This document shows, piece after piece, positions 17,191 through 25,544 of a stretch of DNA of 64,000 nt. Source of the DNA: Actinomycetota bacterium (GTDB lineage: Bacteria > Actinomycetota > CADDZG01 > JAHWKV01 > JAOPZY01); NCBI GenBank assembly GCA_035765775.1, contig DASTWV010000032.1, forward strand, positions 39,224-103,223, read 5' to 3'. The notes beneath the pieces are model-generated. The model did not search any database. It saw only the letters and a program-made list of their open reading frames with translations, and had not been told where the DNA came from. A program made the position numbers and the translations under genes. Each line of letters starts with the position of its first letter. The first letter of the stretch is position 1.

Positions 17191-18513
17191 CTAGTCGGCA
17201 GGTGGTCCGCTAGCCGGTTCTTCGTTGGTCTCGTCTGTGATTTCGGCGTGCTCGACCAGGTAGTTGAGCACCTTCCTTCGAAGGATATCACCGGCCAGTG
17301 CCTCAACCCGGCCACTCTTATCGACGTCCCGGCGGAATTCGTCCACGTCCCGGCCGGCCCGGGTGGCGATCTTGTCGATCTCCGCGTCGAGCTCGGCCCG
17401 GGTCACGTTCAGGCCCTCCGCCTTGGCGATCTCATCGAGCACGAAGTCCGCGGCGATCGACCGCTCGGCAGCCCGGCGCTGCGAGGTGCTCAGCTCCAAC
17501 TGGGTCATGTTCACGGTCTCGAGGTAGTCGTGCACCGTCATGCCGTGCTTGCGGACCTCCTCCTCGAGGGCGGTCATCCGGGCCTCGGCCTCGGCGCTGA
17601 TCAGGGACTCGGGGACGGTCACGTCGGTGATGTCGACCAGCTCGTCCAGGAGCCGGTTGGACACCTCGCGGTCGGCCTGGACGCCCTTGTACTCCTCGAT
17701 GCGGTCCCGGATCTCCCCCTCAAGCTCCTCCAGGGTGTCGAACTCGGAGGCGGTCTTGGCGAAGTCGTCGTCCAGGGGCGGCATCCGGCGCTGGCTGACC
17801 TCTTTGACGATCACCGTCATGGTGACCTCCTTGCCCCCGTGCTCGGGGCTCAGGCGCTCGGGCAGGACGCTGTTGAACTTGATGATGTCGCCCGCCCGCT
17901 TGCCCACCAGCTCGTCGTCGGTCTCGGGAGTCAGCGTGCCGGTACCGACCTCGTACATGAGGTCATTGGCGCTGGCTTCATCGATGGTGGTGTCGTGGAT
18001 GCTCGCCCGGATGTCGATGAGCACGAAATCGCCCTTCTCAGCGTTGCGCCCTACGGGCTCCAGGGTGGCGAAGCGTTTCTGCAGCACGGCCAGGCGGTCG
18101 TCGATCTCCGCCCGGGTGGCCTGGTTCGACGGACGCTGGACCTCGAGGCCCAGGTACAGCGGAAGCTTGATGTCCGGACGCACCTCGACCGAAGCGGTGA
18201 AGCTGAAGGCGTCGCCGTCGAAATCCACTACCTCGATGTCCGGCGAGGAGACCGGGCGCAGCGACTCCTGGCGGGTGGCGTCGGTGTAGAGCCGGGGCAT
18301 CGACTCCTCCAGCATGCGCTGGCGGATGGCGTCCTTCCCCATGCGCGACTCGATGATCTGCCGGGGCACCTTCCCCTTGCGGAAGCCCGGGATCTTGATG
18401 TCCTTGGCAAGGCGCTGGATGGTCTCGGCGGTGAGCCGCTCGACCTCCATCGGCTCCACCTCCACCAGGAGTTTCACCTTGGTGGGGCTCTCGCGCTCGA
18501 CTGTGGTTTTCAT
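17191..18513 (-). CDS. tig: Trigger factor, ribosome-associated chaperone
   Basis: The 440-residue protein starts MKTTVERESPTKVKL and has the ribosome-binding signature GFRKGKVP at residues 43-50, a central FKBP-type prolyl isomerase domain (about 155-245) and a helical C-terminal chaperone domain. It binds nascent chains at the exit tunnel. The start at 18513 was chosen over a longer frame because it gives the family N-terminus. No Shine-Dalgarno is visible; TACCAT nine bases upstream could give a very short or absent leader. clpP and clpX follow. Confidence 0.95.
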   Translation of the reverse strand: MKTTVERESPTKVKLLVEVEPMEVERLTAETIQRLAKDIKIPGFRKGKVPRQIIESRMGKDAIRQRMLEESMPRLYTDATRQESLRPVSSPDIEVVDFDGDAFSFTASVEVRPDIKLPLYLGLEVQRPSNQATRAEIDDRLAVLQKRFATLEPVGRNAEKGDFVLIDIRASIHDTTIDEASANDLMYEVGTGTLTPETDDELVGKRAGDIIKFNSVLPERLSPEHGGKEVTMTVIVKEVSQRRMPPLDDDFAKTASEFDTLEELEGEIRDRIEEYKGVQADREVSNRLLDELVDITDVTVPESLISAEAEARMTALEEEVRKHGMTVHDYLETVNMTQLELSTSQRRAAERSIAADFVLDEIAKAEGLNVTRAELDAEIDKIATRAGRDVDEFRRDVDKSGRVEALAGDILRRKVLNYLVEHAEITDETNEEPASGPPAD

Positions 18514-18939
18514 GTGCGGCGCATGGTACCCCGAGAGGAGACAGCGTAGCCGGAGGCGGAGCGCAGCAATGCCGCAACCGGAGGCGGAGCGCCGGCGCCT
18601 GGGGGGCAGGTGGCCCCACCCGCCAGGCAACCTTGGCGTAGCCGGAGAAGACAGCTTTTTTCCGCTGGTGCCGTACCCCCGCCTACCCGGGCGGTCCGGC
18701 CGGCCAGGTCCGCGCTCGTACCCCAGCCGCGGACGTTGATGGCGGTAGGTCTCGGGATCGCGATGGGGGAACGGAATGCAAGCAGGCCGGAACTTCTAGG
18801 GAACTCCGGGCGGCTGCCCATCGCCGGGGCGGCCCCCCAACGCCGGGCGGGATAATGAATGAGGCACCGGGCCGGCCTGAGCAGCTCTGGGTGGGCTGGT
18901 CGCCCCATTCGTTGTAGGGTCGGCCTCTGCGGATGGCGA
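18514..18939. other. Noncoding interval between tig and tRNA-Pro
   Basis: No gene is supported. A 15-base direct repeat CCGGAGGCGGAGCGC occurs at 18550 and 18578. The tRNA promoter must lie here, but no clear hexamers stand out. Confidence 0.4.
18523..18528 (-). promoter_or_regulatory. Candidate -10 element of tig
   Basis: On the minus strand TACCAT precedes the tig ATG by nine bases, with no ribosome-binding site between. This would give a leader of zero to three bases. Confidence 0.35.
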
Positions 18940-19013
18940 CGGGACGTAGCGCAGCTTGGTAGCGCGCCTGCTTTGGGAGCAGGAAGTCGGGAGTTCAAAT
19001 CTCCCCGTCCCGA
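18940..19013 (+). tRNA. tRNA-Pro (UGG)
   Basis: A full cloverleaf: acceptor CGGGACG/CGTCCCG, D-arm GCGC, anticodon stem CCTGC/GCAGG with loop TTTGGGA (anticodon TGG), T-arm GGGAG/CTCCC with TTCAAAT, discriminator A. CCA is not encoded. Confidence 0.96.
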
Positions 19014-19017
19014 CTCT

Positions 19018-19088
<71 letters not shown>

Positions 19089-19152
19089 CTCGTGCACTCC
19101 ACTGGTGACCCGGACGCGGGCCGAACGAGGACCGGATGAGGAGAGGGGGAGC

Positions 19153-20529
19153 ATGACCGACCGCTCGCAGTTCACCGCCATCCGGACCTATGTCGAGGCC
19201 AATGGGCGGCGCTTCGTGGAGACCCTGAAGGAGGCCTGCCAGTGGCCGAGTATCTCGGCCGAGGGCCTGGGGCTCGACCAGATGGCGGCTTGGCTGGAGG
19301 AGCGGCTGGTGGGCCTGGGGGCCACCGTCGAGCGCCTTGCCGTCCCGGGCGCCCCACCCGCGCTGGTGGGCACGATCCCGGGCAGGCCTGGCGGGCGCAC
19401 CCTCATGATCTACGACCACTACGACGTCCAGCCGGTCGACCCTATCGACCTGTGGCACTCCCCGCCGTTCGAGCCCGCCGAGCGGGACGGCCGGGTGTTC
19501 GCCCGGGGGGTCGCCGACAACAAGGGCGACCTGGTCGCCCGCATGTGCGCCCTGGAGACCTACCGGCAGGTGATCGGGGAGCTGCCCTTCACCGTGAAGT
19601 TCTTCGTCGAGGGGGAGGAGGAGTCGGGCAGCATCCACTTCGAGCAGATCTGCCGGGCACACGCCGAGCGCCTGGGCGCCGACCACTGCGTCTGGGAGGG
19701 GTGGCGCATCGACCACGAGGGCCGCCCCGAGCTGGTGTACGGCTGCAAGGGCCTGCTCTACATCGAGCTGCGCTGCCGCAAGCTGACCTACGACCAGCAC
19801 TCGTCGAACGCGGTGTACGTCCCCTCGGCCGCCTGGCGGATGGTGCAGGCACTCGCCTCACTCAAGGACGCCGAGGGCCGGGTGGTGATCCCGGGGTTCT
19901 ACGAGGACGCCCTGGCCCCCGACGAGCGTGACGCCGCCCTCATCGAGGGTCTGCCCTTCGACGAGGCGTCGGAGCTCGACCGCCTGGGCATCGACGAGTT
20001 CGCCCAGGGCCTGCGCGGAGCCGCCCTGCGCCATGCCCTGATCTACAACCCCACGGCCAACATCGCCGGGTTCCTGACCGGCTACACCGTGCCCGGGGCC
20101 ACGAAGACGGTGCTGCCCGCCGAGGCCATGGCCAAGCTGGACTTCCGGCTTGTCCCCGAGCAGGACGCCGACGATATCGCCCGCAAGCTACGGCGCCACC
20201 TGGACGAGCACGGCTTCACCGATATCGAGATGGAGGTCATCAGCGCCGAGAACCCCTCCCGCTCCCCCACCGACAACCTGCTGGGGCGGGCCATCGAGTC
20301 GGTCGCCGCCGAGTGGTTCCCCCGGGCGCCCGGCGTGTGGCCCCTGATGCCGGCGACCGGACCGATGTACCCGATCTCCAAGCTGCTTGGCATCCCGATT
20401 TGCTCCCCGCCCGGGGTCACCCGGCCGGACTCGGCCATCCACGCCCCGAACGAGCACGTGCGCATCGACGACTTCTTCGACGTGATCGGCTACACCACGG
20501 CCTACCTGGAGGCGTACGGGGCGCTGTAG
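19153..20529 (+). CDS. M20-family metallopeptidase (ArgE/DapE/CPG2 group)
   Basis: The 458-residue cytosolic hydrolase has the two-zinc motifs of the family: H89 in YDHYDVQP, D122 in GVADNKGD, the EGEEESGS glutamates around 153-157, and a late histidine in SAIHAPNEHV. The inserted dimerisation domain runs from about 195 to 355. Members cleave N-acyl amino acids or dipeptides. The longer, carnosinase-like layout suggests a dipeptidase rather than DapE, but the substrate cannot be told from sequence. The ATG at 19153 follows GAGAGGGGGAG. No operon partners; tRNA-Gly lies upstream. Confidence 0.88.
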   Translation: MTDRSQFTAIRTYVEANGRRFVETLKEACQWPSISAEGLGLDQMAAWLEERLVGLGATVERLAVPGAPPALVGTIPGRPGGRTLMIYDHYDVQPVDPIDLWHSPPFEPAERDGRVFARGVADNKGDLVARMCALETYRQVIGELPFTVKFFVEGEEESGSIHFEQICRAHAERLGADHCVWEGWRIDHEGRPELVYGCKGLLYIELRCRKLTYDQHSSNAVYVPSAAWRMVQALASLKDAEGRVVIPGFYEDALAPDERDAALIEGLPFDEASELDRLGIDEFAQGLRGAALRHALIYNPTANIAGFLTGYTVPGATKTVLPAEAMAKLDFRLVPEQDADDIARKLRRHLDEHGFTDIEMEVISAENPSRSPTDNLLGRAIESVAAEWFPRAPGVWPLMPATGPMYPISKLLGIPICSPPGVTRPDSAIHAPNEHVRIDDFFDVIGYTTAYLEAYGAL

Positions 20530-20642
20530 CCGGCGCCCTACCACTGTGCCCAAAAGATCGCGAAAAACTTCTGCCGATAAACTACACCTCTGTCATTTCG
20601 GCTGGTAAACTCCTCGGGGCATCCAAACGAGTGAGGCTGGCC

Positions 20643-21230
20643 ATGAGCAATCTGAGAGGCTCGCCGGGGCGCTCTTACCGGGGACCGGCGGCAGCCATTG
20701 CAGCGGTGATCTTCTTCGCCCTCGTGCTGCTGGTGTTGCATTCCGGGGCCAAGTCCTCGGCTCCTCCTGCGGGACGCAAAGGGACGCCGGGGGCCACAAC
20801 GTCCGCCAGCACCGGGTCCTCGGCATCGAGCGGGTCCTCGTCGTCGGCAGGCGCGGCCGCCGCCGCCAACGGCGCTGCTGGCGATGCCGCCGCCGCGGGC
20901 GGCCCCCAGCTGAGCAACGTCCCGGCGCAGGGCGCCCAGTTGCCCAACACGGGTGCCCCTTTCCCCAGCTGGCTGGGCTTCCTTCCCCTCGCCCTGGCGG
21001 CGGCGCTGATCTTGAAGCTGCGCCAGCGGGCAGCCATGGCCGAGACCATCGGCATCGTGGAGCGGGAGGAGCGCCCGGAGGTGATCGAGCTACCCCTCAG
21101 CCTGGAGGAGGTCGAGGTCGCCCGGGCGGGCGAGCGGTGGTTCGACCCGTACTACGACGCCGAAGAGGACCACATCGACGACTTCGCGTTCGAGCCGAGC
21201 GCCCTCTACACTGGCCAGAGGCGCCCGTAG
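20643..21230 (+). CDS. Membrane protein with LPNTG motif and long acidic C-terminal tail
   Basis: This 195-residue protein has a membrane segment at 16-33, a Ser/Ala/Gly linker to about 95, then LPNTG (100-104) followed by a hydrophobic segment (about 108-124) and the basic KLRQR. This is the layout of a sortase signal, but a further 70 acidic residues follow (e.g. DAEEDHIDDFAFEP), which sortase substrates lack. It may be a two-pass membrane protein that only resembles a sortase substrate, or an anchored protein with a cytosolic tail. A GTG at 20631 is an alternative start. Its last ten bases, including the TAG stop, are the first ten bases of tRNA-Arg. Confidence 0.65.
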   Translation: MSNLRGSPGRSYRGPAAAIAAVIFFALVLLVLHSGAKSSAPPAGRKGTPGATTSASTGSSASSGSSSSAGAAAAANGAAGDAAAAGGPQLSNVPAQGAQLPNTGAPFPSWLGFLPLALAAALILKLRQRAAMAETIGIVEREERPEVIELPLSLEEVEVARAGERWFDPYYDAEEDHIDDFAFEPSALYTGQRRP

Positions 21231-21294
21231 CTCAGTTGGAGAGAGCGTCGGACTTCTAATCCGAGGGTCGGGGGTTCGAATCCCTCCGGGCGCG
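21221..21294 (+). tRNA. tRNA-Arg (UCU)
   Basis: Acceptor GCGCCCG/CGGGCGC, D-arm GCTC/GAGC, anticodon stem TCGGA/TCCGA with loop CTTCTAA (anticodon TCT), T-loop TTCGAAT, discriminator G. CCA is not encoded. The 5' end overlaps the end of the upstream coding sequence by ten bases. Confidence 0.95.
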
Positions 21295-21419
21295 CACGCG
21301 TTGCCGGGTATAGGCCGCGGCTCATAGTCCCCGCACTCTTGACGAGGCCTTGAGCGGATTGCACCCACTGGTGGAACGGTGCCGTGTATTTTTCGGCCGC
21401 CCTATGGCATGCTGCAAGG

Positions 21420-21977
21420 GTGTCGACAGGTCTTGAGCAGCACTCTGGCCTATGGAGCGAGGACGATCTCTTCGCGTTGCCAGAGGGCACGCAGCGCTAT
21501 GAGCTGGTGGAGGGGGCCCTCCTCGTGAACCCTCCTCCCAGCGCCGGCCACCAAGGGATGAGCCTGAGGCTCGCCATTGCGCTGCACACTGTTGCTCCTC
21601 CCGGGGTCACCGTCCTCGAAGCCGTCGGCGTCCGCTTGCCAGGCGGCACCCTGCTCGTTCCCGACGTGCTGGTGGTCTCCTTGCCAGCACCCGAGGCGGA
21701 GCGCGCACTGGTCTTGGATGCCACCCAGGTGAGCCTGGTCGTGGAGATCGTTTCCCCCGGTTCCCAGACGACGGACCGGCTGACGAAGCCAGCGCTGTAC
21801 GCCCGGGCCGGCGTCCCCTTGTACTGGCGCGTAGAGCCGGACGAAGGCCCCTCGGTGACCGTGTACCAGCTGGATGGCCACGAGTACATCCAGTCAGCGA
21901 TGGCGCGCCCCGGCAGACTCCTGGCAGTCACCAAGCCGTTCCCGATTTCCCTTGACCCGGCAGCACTCCGACCCTAG
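21420..21977 (+). CDS. Uma2-family putative restriction-like endonuclease
   Basis: The 185-residue product has the Uma2 layout: GLWSEDDLFALPEGTQRYEL, the aspartate in LLVPDVLVV and the PD-(D/E)XK glutamate in LVVEIVSPGS followed by KPALYARAGVPLYWRVEP. Members share the nuclease fold, but their cellular role is largely unknown and they occur in many copies in actinobacteria and cyanobacteria. I chose the GTG at 21420 because family proteins start just before this point; a GTG at 21384 adds 12 residues. It stands alone and converges on a small zinc-ribbon gene. Confidence 0.85.
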   Translation: MSTGLEQHSGLWSEDDLFALPEGTQRYELVEGALLVNPPPSAGHQGMSLRLAIALHTVAPPGVTVLEAVGVRLPGGTLLVPDVLVVSLPAPEAERALVLDATQVSLVVEIVSPGSQTTDRLTKPALYARAGVPLYWRVEPDEGPSVTVYQLDGHEYIQSAMARPGRLLAVTKPFPISLDPAALRP

Positions 21978-22058
21978 ATCCGTCGCAGAACAAACCCGCG
22001 GCATGCAATCCCGGCATGCCTTGTGCCACTGCAGCCCCGCTGGCCGCCACGGGGGAGC

Positions 22059-22217
22059 TTACTGGGAGCCTCGCGACATCCACGACTTGTTCAGCAACAC
22101 AGACTTGAGCGAGGGGAGGGCGTGGCCGCACTGCGGGCAGAAGTTTCCCCTCTTGTCGATGACCTGGCCGCAGGTGCGGCACTTCACCGGCAGTTCGGGC
22201 TCAGCGGGCGGGGGCAT
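22059..22217 (-). CDS. Small zinc-ribbon protein
   Basis: A 52-residue protein starting MPPPAEPELPVKCRTCG. Two CxxC knuckles (CRTC and CPQC) 15 residues apart form a zinc ribbon, followed by a short tail ending in SWMSRGSQ. GGGAG lies eight bases before the ATG. No enzyme motif is present. It may bind nucleic acid or serve as a small regulatory or assembly factor. Codon use matches its neighbours. Confidence 0.65.
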   Translation of the reverse strand: MPPPAEPELPVKCRTCGQVIDKRGNFCPQCGHALPSLKSVLLNKSWMSRGSQ

Positions 22218-22390
22218 TCCTCTGTCTCCCTGACGGCGAGGCGATCATCCTAGCGAGGGACCGGGAGCGGGTACCCCTGCCGGCAAGCCCCGTGCGGCGC
22301 CGGGACGCCAGCGCAGGAGGCCAAAGCCGCGTCTACCGTAGAGGACATAACGGCACCGTTCGGCCGCCGGAGAGCGACACCGTCCTCGTC

Positions 22391-22618
22391 CTATTCGCCC
22401 GCGGGGTCGTCCCGCACCCCGAAGCCCTCCGACACTGCGCCACGGCGGACCTCGTGGACGCAGAGGCCGGGGAGGCATCCCCGGCCGGCGCATTCAGTCG
22501 TGCATAGGTGCGCCCGCGCGCAGGAAAGGCAGAGTTCAGCGTCGTCGCAGACCTCGCAGCGGGCCCAGCGCTCCTCGTGCAGCGGGACGCCACAGGCCGT
22601 GCAGGCATTGCCGGTCAC
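22391..22618 (-). CDS. Small cysteine-rich zinc-binding protein translationally coupled to btuF-like gene
   Basis: The 75-residue protein has ten cysteines in the order CTAC, CEVC, CLSC, LC, C, C, C with several histidines (LHEE, RAHLC, CVHEV), likely two zinc sites of B-box or treble-clef type. The GTG start overlaps the TGA of the upstream substrate-binding protein (GTGA), so both are probably made from the riboswitch-controlled message. I do not know its function. A metal-handling or regulatory role in cobalamin uptake is only an inference from position. Confidence 0.6.
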   Translation of the reverse strand: MTGNACTACGVPLHEERWARCEVCDDAELCLSCARAHLCTTECAGRGCLPGLCVHEVRRGAVSEGFGVRDDPAGE

Positions 22619-23562
22619 GGCAGCCCACCGAGGGGCGAGGCCGTCGGGGTCACCGAGCCGGGGGCGATGTCGTCGGCGATGGTCGCCAGGAAGTCGGCCA
22701 CCCGAGGTCCCCACTCTGAGGCGAGGGAATCCGTGACCGGGAACACGTGGCCGTCACGCACCGCCCGCAGGGTGTCAAAGCCTGGGCGGGCGCCGAAGGT
22801 GGCCGCGTTTTGGGCGCAGCACACCGTGTCGGCCAGGAAGACGTACTGGGGGTTGGCCTGGATCAAGTACTCGGCGCTGAGCTGTGGGTAGTCCGAGGAC
22901 TTGCCGGCGAGGTCGGCGACGTTGACCATGCCCAACCGTCCGAAGAGCTCGCCGATAAAGGTGTGCGAGGTGGCGGTGTACAGCGTGTTGTCCAGCTCCT
23001 GGTAGTAAGTGAGCCCCTTGGCCCGGTCGCCTACCGTGGCCACGATCTTGGCGATGCGCGCCCGGACCGCCGCTACGGCCGCCCCCGCTGCCAACGTATG
23101 CCCGGTGGCCGCCCCGAGCTGACGCATCTGGGCATAGGTGTCACCCAGCGTGGTGGCCGGCGGGAGGAGCATTGTCGTCACGTGCAGCGCCTTCAGCTGG
23201 GCCTCCAGCGTGCCCCCGGCGTCTGAGGCGAGGATCACCAGGTCCGGCTTGACGGTGAGGTAGCTCTCGGCGCTGTCCTCGTAGCCGGTCATGGACGTCC
23301 GGGGAGCCTGAGGCGGATCGATGGAGTACTTGTCGACGGCGACCACCTGAGGGCCGGCACCGATGGCATAGAGCATCTGGGTGGCGCTGGCCGACAGGGA
23401 CAGGATACGCACCGGCCGGGCGGCGATCGCCACGGGACCGTTGGCGGCTGTGACCGTGACCGGCCAACCGACCGAGGGCGTGGACGCCGGGGAGCTCCGG
23501 GGCGACGCGCACCCTCCGAGGACCAGGGCGAAAGCGGCAAGGGCGGCGGTGCAGCGGTGCAT
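22615..23562 (-). CDS. Cobalamin (or metal-chelate) ABC transporter substrate-binding lipoprotein, BtuF-like
   Basis: The 315-residue protein has a lipoprotein signal with lipobox LVLGGC and the two-lobed periplasmic-binding fold of the BtuF/FepB group (RILSLSASATQMLYAIGAG, KPDLVILASDAGG, NPQYVFLADTVCC). It should capture a corrinoid or siderophore outside the membrane for a BtuCD-type transporter, which is not in the window. A cobalamin riboswitch lies directly upstream on the same strand, so vitamin B12 is the best candidate ligand and repressor. The ATG has GGGAGGGG five bases in front. Confidence 0.85.
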   Translation of the reverse strand: MHRCTAALAAFALVLGGCASPRSSPASTPSVGWPVTVTAANGPVAIAARPVRILSLSASATQMLYAIGAGPQVVAVDKYSIDPPQAPRTSMTGYEDSAESYLTVKPDLVILASDAGGTLEAQLKALHVTTMLLPPATTLGDTYAQMRQLGAATGHTLAAGAAVAAVRARIAKIVATVGDRAKGLTYYQELDNTLYTATSHTFIGELFGRLGMVNVADLAGKSSDYPQLSAEYLIQANPQYVFLADTVCCAQNAATFGARPGFDTLRAVRDGHVFPVTDSLASEWGPRVADFLATIADDIAPGSVTPTASPLGGLP

Positions 23563-23639
23563 TGTTCCCCTCCCGTCTCATGGTCCGACGCCAGGGGAAT
23601 GCCCCGCTCGCCGGCCCGCTCGTTCCTCGACGAAGCGCT

Positions 23640-23790
23640 TCTGGCCGCTTCCAGCAGGTCAGGCGACCTGGCTCGGCCCCCCGGGCGAACGCTCGGGGGG
23701 CTCCACAGTTGCGGGACAGCGCCGGGTTGGTGACCGGACTTCGCTGGCCGGCTGGATGCTGGCGCCAGGCTAGTAGCCGGCACACTGCGA
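23640..23790 (-). promoter_or_regulatory. Cobalamin riboswitch
   Basis: Read on the minus strand, the segment contains AGCGAAGTCCGGTCACC, AACCCGGCGCTGTCCCGC followed by AACTGT, and the B12-box-like GAGCCAGGTCGCCTGACC about 25 bases later. These match the conserved core of cobalamin riboswitches. The ends are approximate. It lies about 80 bases before the btuF-like start and probably blocks that start when adenosylcobalamin or a related corrinoid binds. Confidence 0.85.
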
Positions 23791-23818
23791 TGCAAGCACG
23801 CCCTGAAGGGCCCGACGC

Positions 23819-23849
23819 GAAGAACCCGCCCGGCAAGGGCGGGTTCTTC
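23819..23849 (-). terminator. Intrinsic terminator after the sigma/anti-sigma operon
   Basis: A perfect 13-bp stem (GAAGAACCCGCCC / GGGCGGGTTCTTC) with a 5-base loop lies 21 bases after the stop of the minus-strand gene at 23871. It also insulates the riboswitch transcript that begins just downstream. Confidence 0.8.
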
Positions 23850-23870
23850 CGAGACCGGCAGCGAGCGAGG

Positions 23871-24848
23871 TTACGGCTTGCCGGGGTGGGTCGTGGGACC
23901 GAAGCCGGTCGGGTTGTGGGCCAAGGCCGAAGCTGCGGCGCTGGGGAGGTCGGTGGGCTCGGCGGCAGGGCTGGACGATCCGGGGTGGTCCGTGGCGTTG
24001 GGGTGGCTGGTCGGGCCGTTGCCGGTGGGGTTGCGGGACACCCCGTTCGACGAGGAGGCGGTGCCGGTCACCGAGGCCCCGTGCGGGGCTCCGTGGGTGC
24101 CGGTCGAGTCCGCGGCCAGCTGGGCAGCGGCGATGGCGGTCTGGCAGGCGGCATCCGGGGTGGCGGTGGCGGAGACCTGGGCAGAGACGGCCGAGGAGTC
24201 CTGGGCGACAGCGGCGATGAACTGGCCCTTGGCGCTTCCGCTGAGCCCGAGGCTGTCGGCGGCGCTGGCGGCGTAGGAGACGCAGTTGCCGTGGTTCACG
24301 CCGGCGGAGGCGGTTTCCGAAACCCCGGCGCCTGCGGTGCCCGTCACGTCCTGCAGGTCGTTCTTGGCGGCCGTCGCAGCGGCGGCAGCGGCGTGAGGAG
24401 ACGGCAGGTGCACACCGATGGTCGATGCGGCGTTCGCCACGGCCTGCTGGGCCGGGGCGGGCAGGGCGCCGGCGGCGGCCAGCCCACCGGTTGCGGCCGC
24501 GGCGGCGATGGCAACGCCGGCGATCTTGGCGGTCAGTGATGCGAACAGGGTGCTGAACACGGTTCTCCTCCTCCATTTCGGTAGCCCGGATTCCTGCCGC
24601 GCAGGCCCGTGGGCTTTGCTTGCCGGCCTCGCGGCCGGGTCGCCCTTGTCGATGGCGAGGCGGGACACCTCGATGGCTGCGGTGAGTGCCCGCCGGGCCG
24701 CCTCGGGAGGCAGGGGCCGAGTGAAGGCCGTCCCCACCTCGTCGGCAAACCGGGCGAGCACCGGGTCGATGTCCTTGCCTCCGTTGGGCGCCGTCCCGGA
24801 GAGAAGTTGATCGAGGTCCCGGTCACTGATGCCGTCGAGCTTTCCCAT
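23871..24848 (-). CDS. Putative membrane anti-sigma partner with repetitive extracellular tail
   Basis: The 325-residue protein follows an ECF sigma gene after ten bases. Residues 1-85 are polar and probably cytosolic. A membrane segment lies at about 110-135. It is followed by LPAPAQQAVANAASTIGVHLP, a motif common in actinobacterial proteins encoded behind sigma factors, then an Ala-rich stretch with two cysteines and a tail with the repeats NPTGNGPTSHP and NPTGFGPTTHP. The layout fits a membrane-bound regulator of the sigma factor, although no clear zinc-binding anti-sigma motif (HxxxCxxC) is visible. Confidence 0.65.
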   Translation of the reverse strand: MGKLDGISDRDLDQLLSGTAPNGGKDIDPVLARFADEVGTAFTRPLPPEAARRALTAAIEVSRLAIDKGDPAARPASKAHGPARQESGLPKWRRRTVFSTLFASLTAKIAGVAIAAAAATGGLAAAGALPAPAQQAVANAASTIGVHLPSPHAAAAAATAAKNDLQDVTGTAGAGVSETASAGVNHGNCVSYAASAADSLGLSGSAKGQFIAAVAQDSSAVSAQVSATATPDAACQTAIAAAQLAADSTGTHGAPHGASVTGTASSSNGVSRNPTGNGPTSHPNATDHPGSSSPAAEPTDLPSAAASALAHNPTGFGPTTHPGKP

Positions 24849-24858
24849 CTCGGCCCTG

Positions 24859-25431
24859 TCAGCGCCGCGGACCCGGGGAAGGTGTCGCCTCCCGGGTAAG
24901 TTTCTTCCGGATGGCCGCCAGCCCGCGGCGCTGCAGGGCCTTGACTGCGTTGGGTGTGCGCCGGGTGGTCCGGGCCACCTCCTCGATGCTGAGCCCCGCA
25001 ACCATGCGCAGCAGCAGGACCTCCCGCTGGGCCACCGGTATGGACTCCAGGAGCCGCACCACGTCCTGGGTGCCGAGGGAGCGCATGGCCTCCTCCTCGA
25101 CGTCGCCTTCCCCGGCGCGTGCGGCCAGGGCCTCCGCGGGAGCGGCCTCCGCGGGGTGGCGGCGGCGGTACCGGCGTTCATCCAGCAGCCGGTGGTGGGC
25201 AACCACGAAGACCCAGGACCGGAACTCGGGCTCGCCGCCCGTGAACCGAGCCAGGTCGCGGGCGACCTGGAGGAAGACCTCGGCGGCGAGATCTTCCGGT
25301 TCGGCGGCCCCTCGGCTGCGCAGGTACCCGTACACCGGCCCGGAAAGGTCGTCGAAGATGGCGCGCCAGGCGCTGTCCGAGCCGGTCCGGGCCGCCTGGA
25401 GGATCGATGCGAACGCTTCGCCCAGCGTCAT
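24859..25431 (-). CDS. ECF-type RNA polymerase sigma factor
   Basis: The 190-residue protein has a region 2 (about 20-90, with AAEPEDLAAEVFLQVARDLA and RSWVFVVAHHRLLDERR) and a region 4 (about 122-178, with IPVAQREVLLLRMVAGLSIEEVA and a helix-turn-helix). It would direct polymerase to stress or envelope genes and is probably held by the membrane protein encoded just downstream. The start codon has no ribosome-binding site in front; the start at 25431 is the longest open option and gives family length. Confidence 0.88.
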   Translation of the reverse strand: MTLGEAFASILQAARTGSDSAWRAIFDDLSGPVYGYLRSRGAAEPEDLAAEVFLQVARDLARFTGGEPEFRSWVFVVAHHRLLDERRYRRRHPAEAAPAEALAARAGEGDVEEEAMRSLGTQDVVRLLESIPVAQREVLLLRMVAGLSIEEVARTTRRTPNAVKALQRRGLAAIRKKLTREATPSPGPRR

Positions 25432-25544
25432 GGGGCAGTGGGGGCAGGGTGCTGCGACTCGCTGCGCTGCACGGTCATGCCATCACCATCTCGCTCCGGT
25501 GCCCCGCCGGACGGTACCGGTTGGGCATGGGTTCTTCTCTCCGG

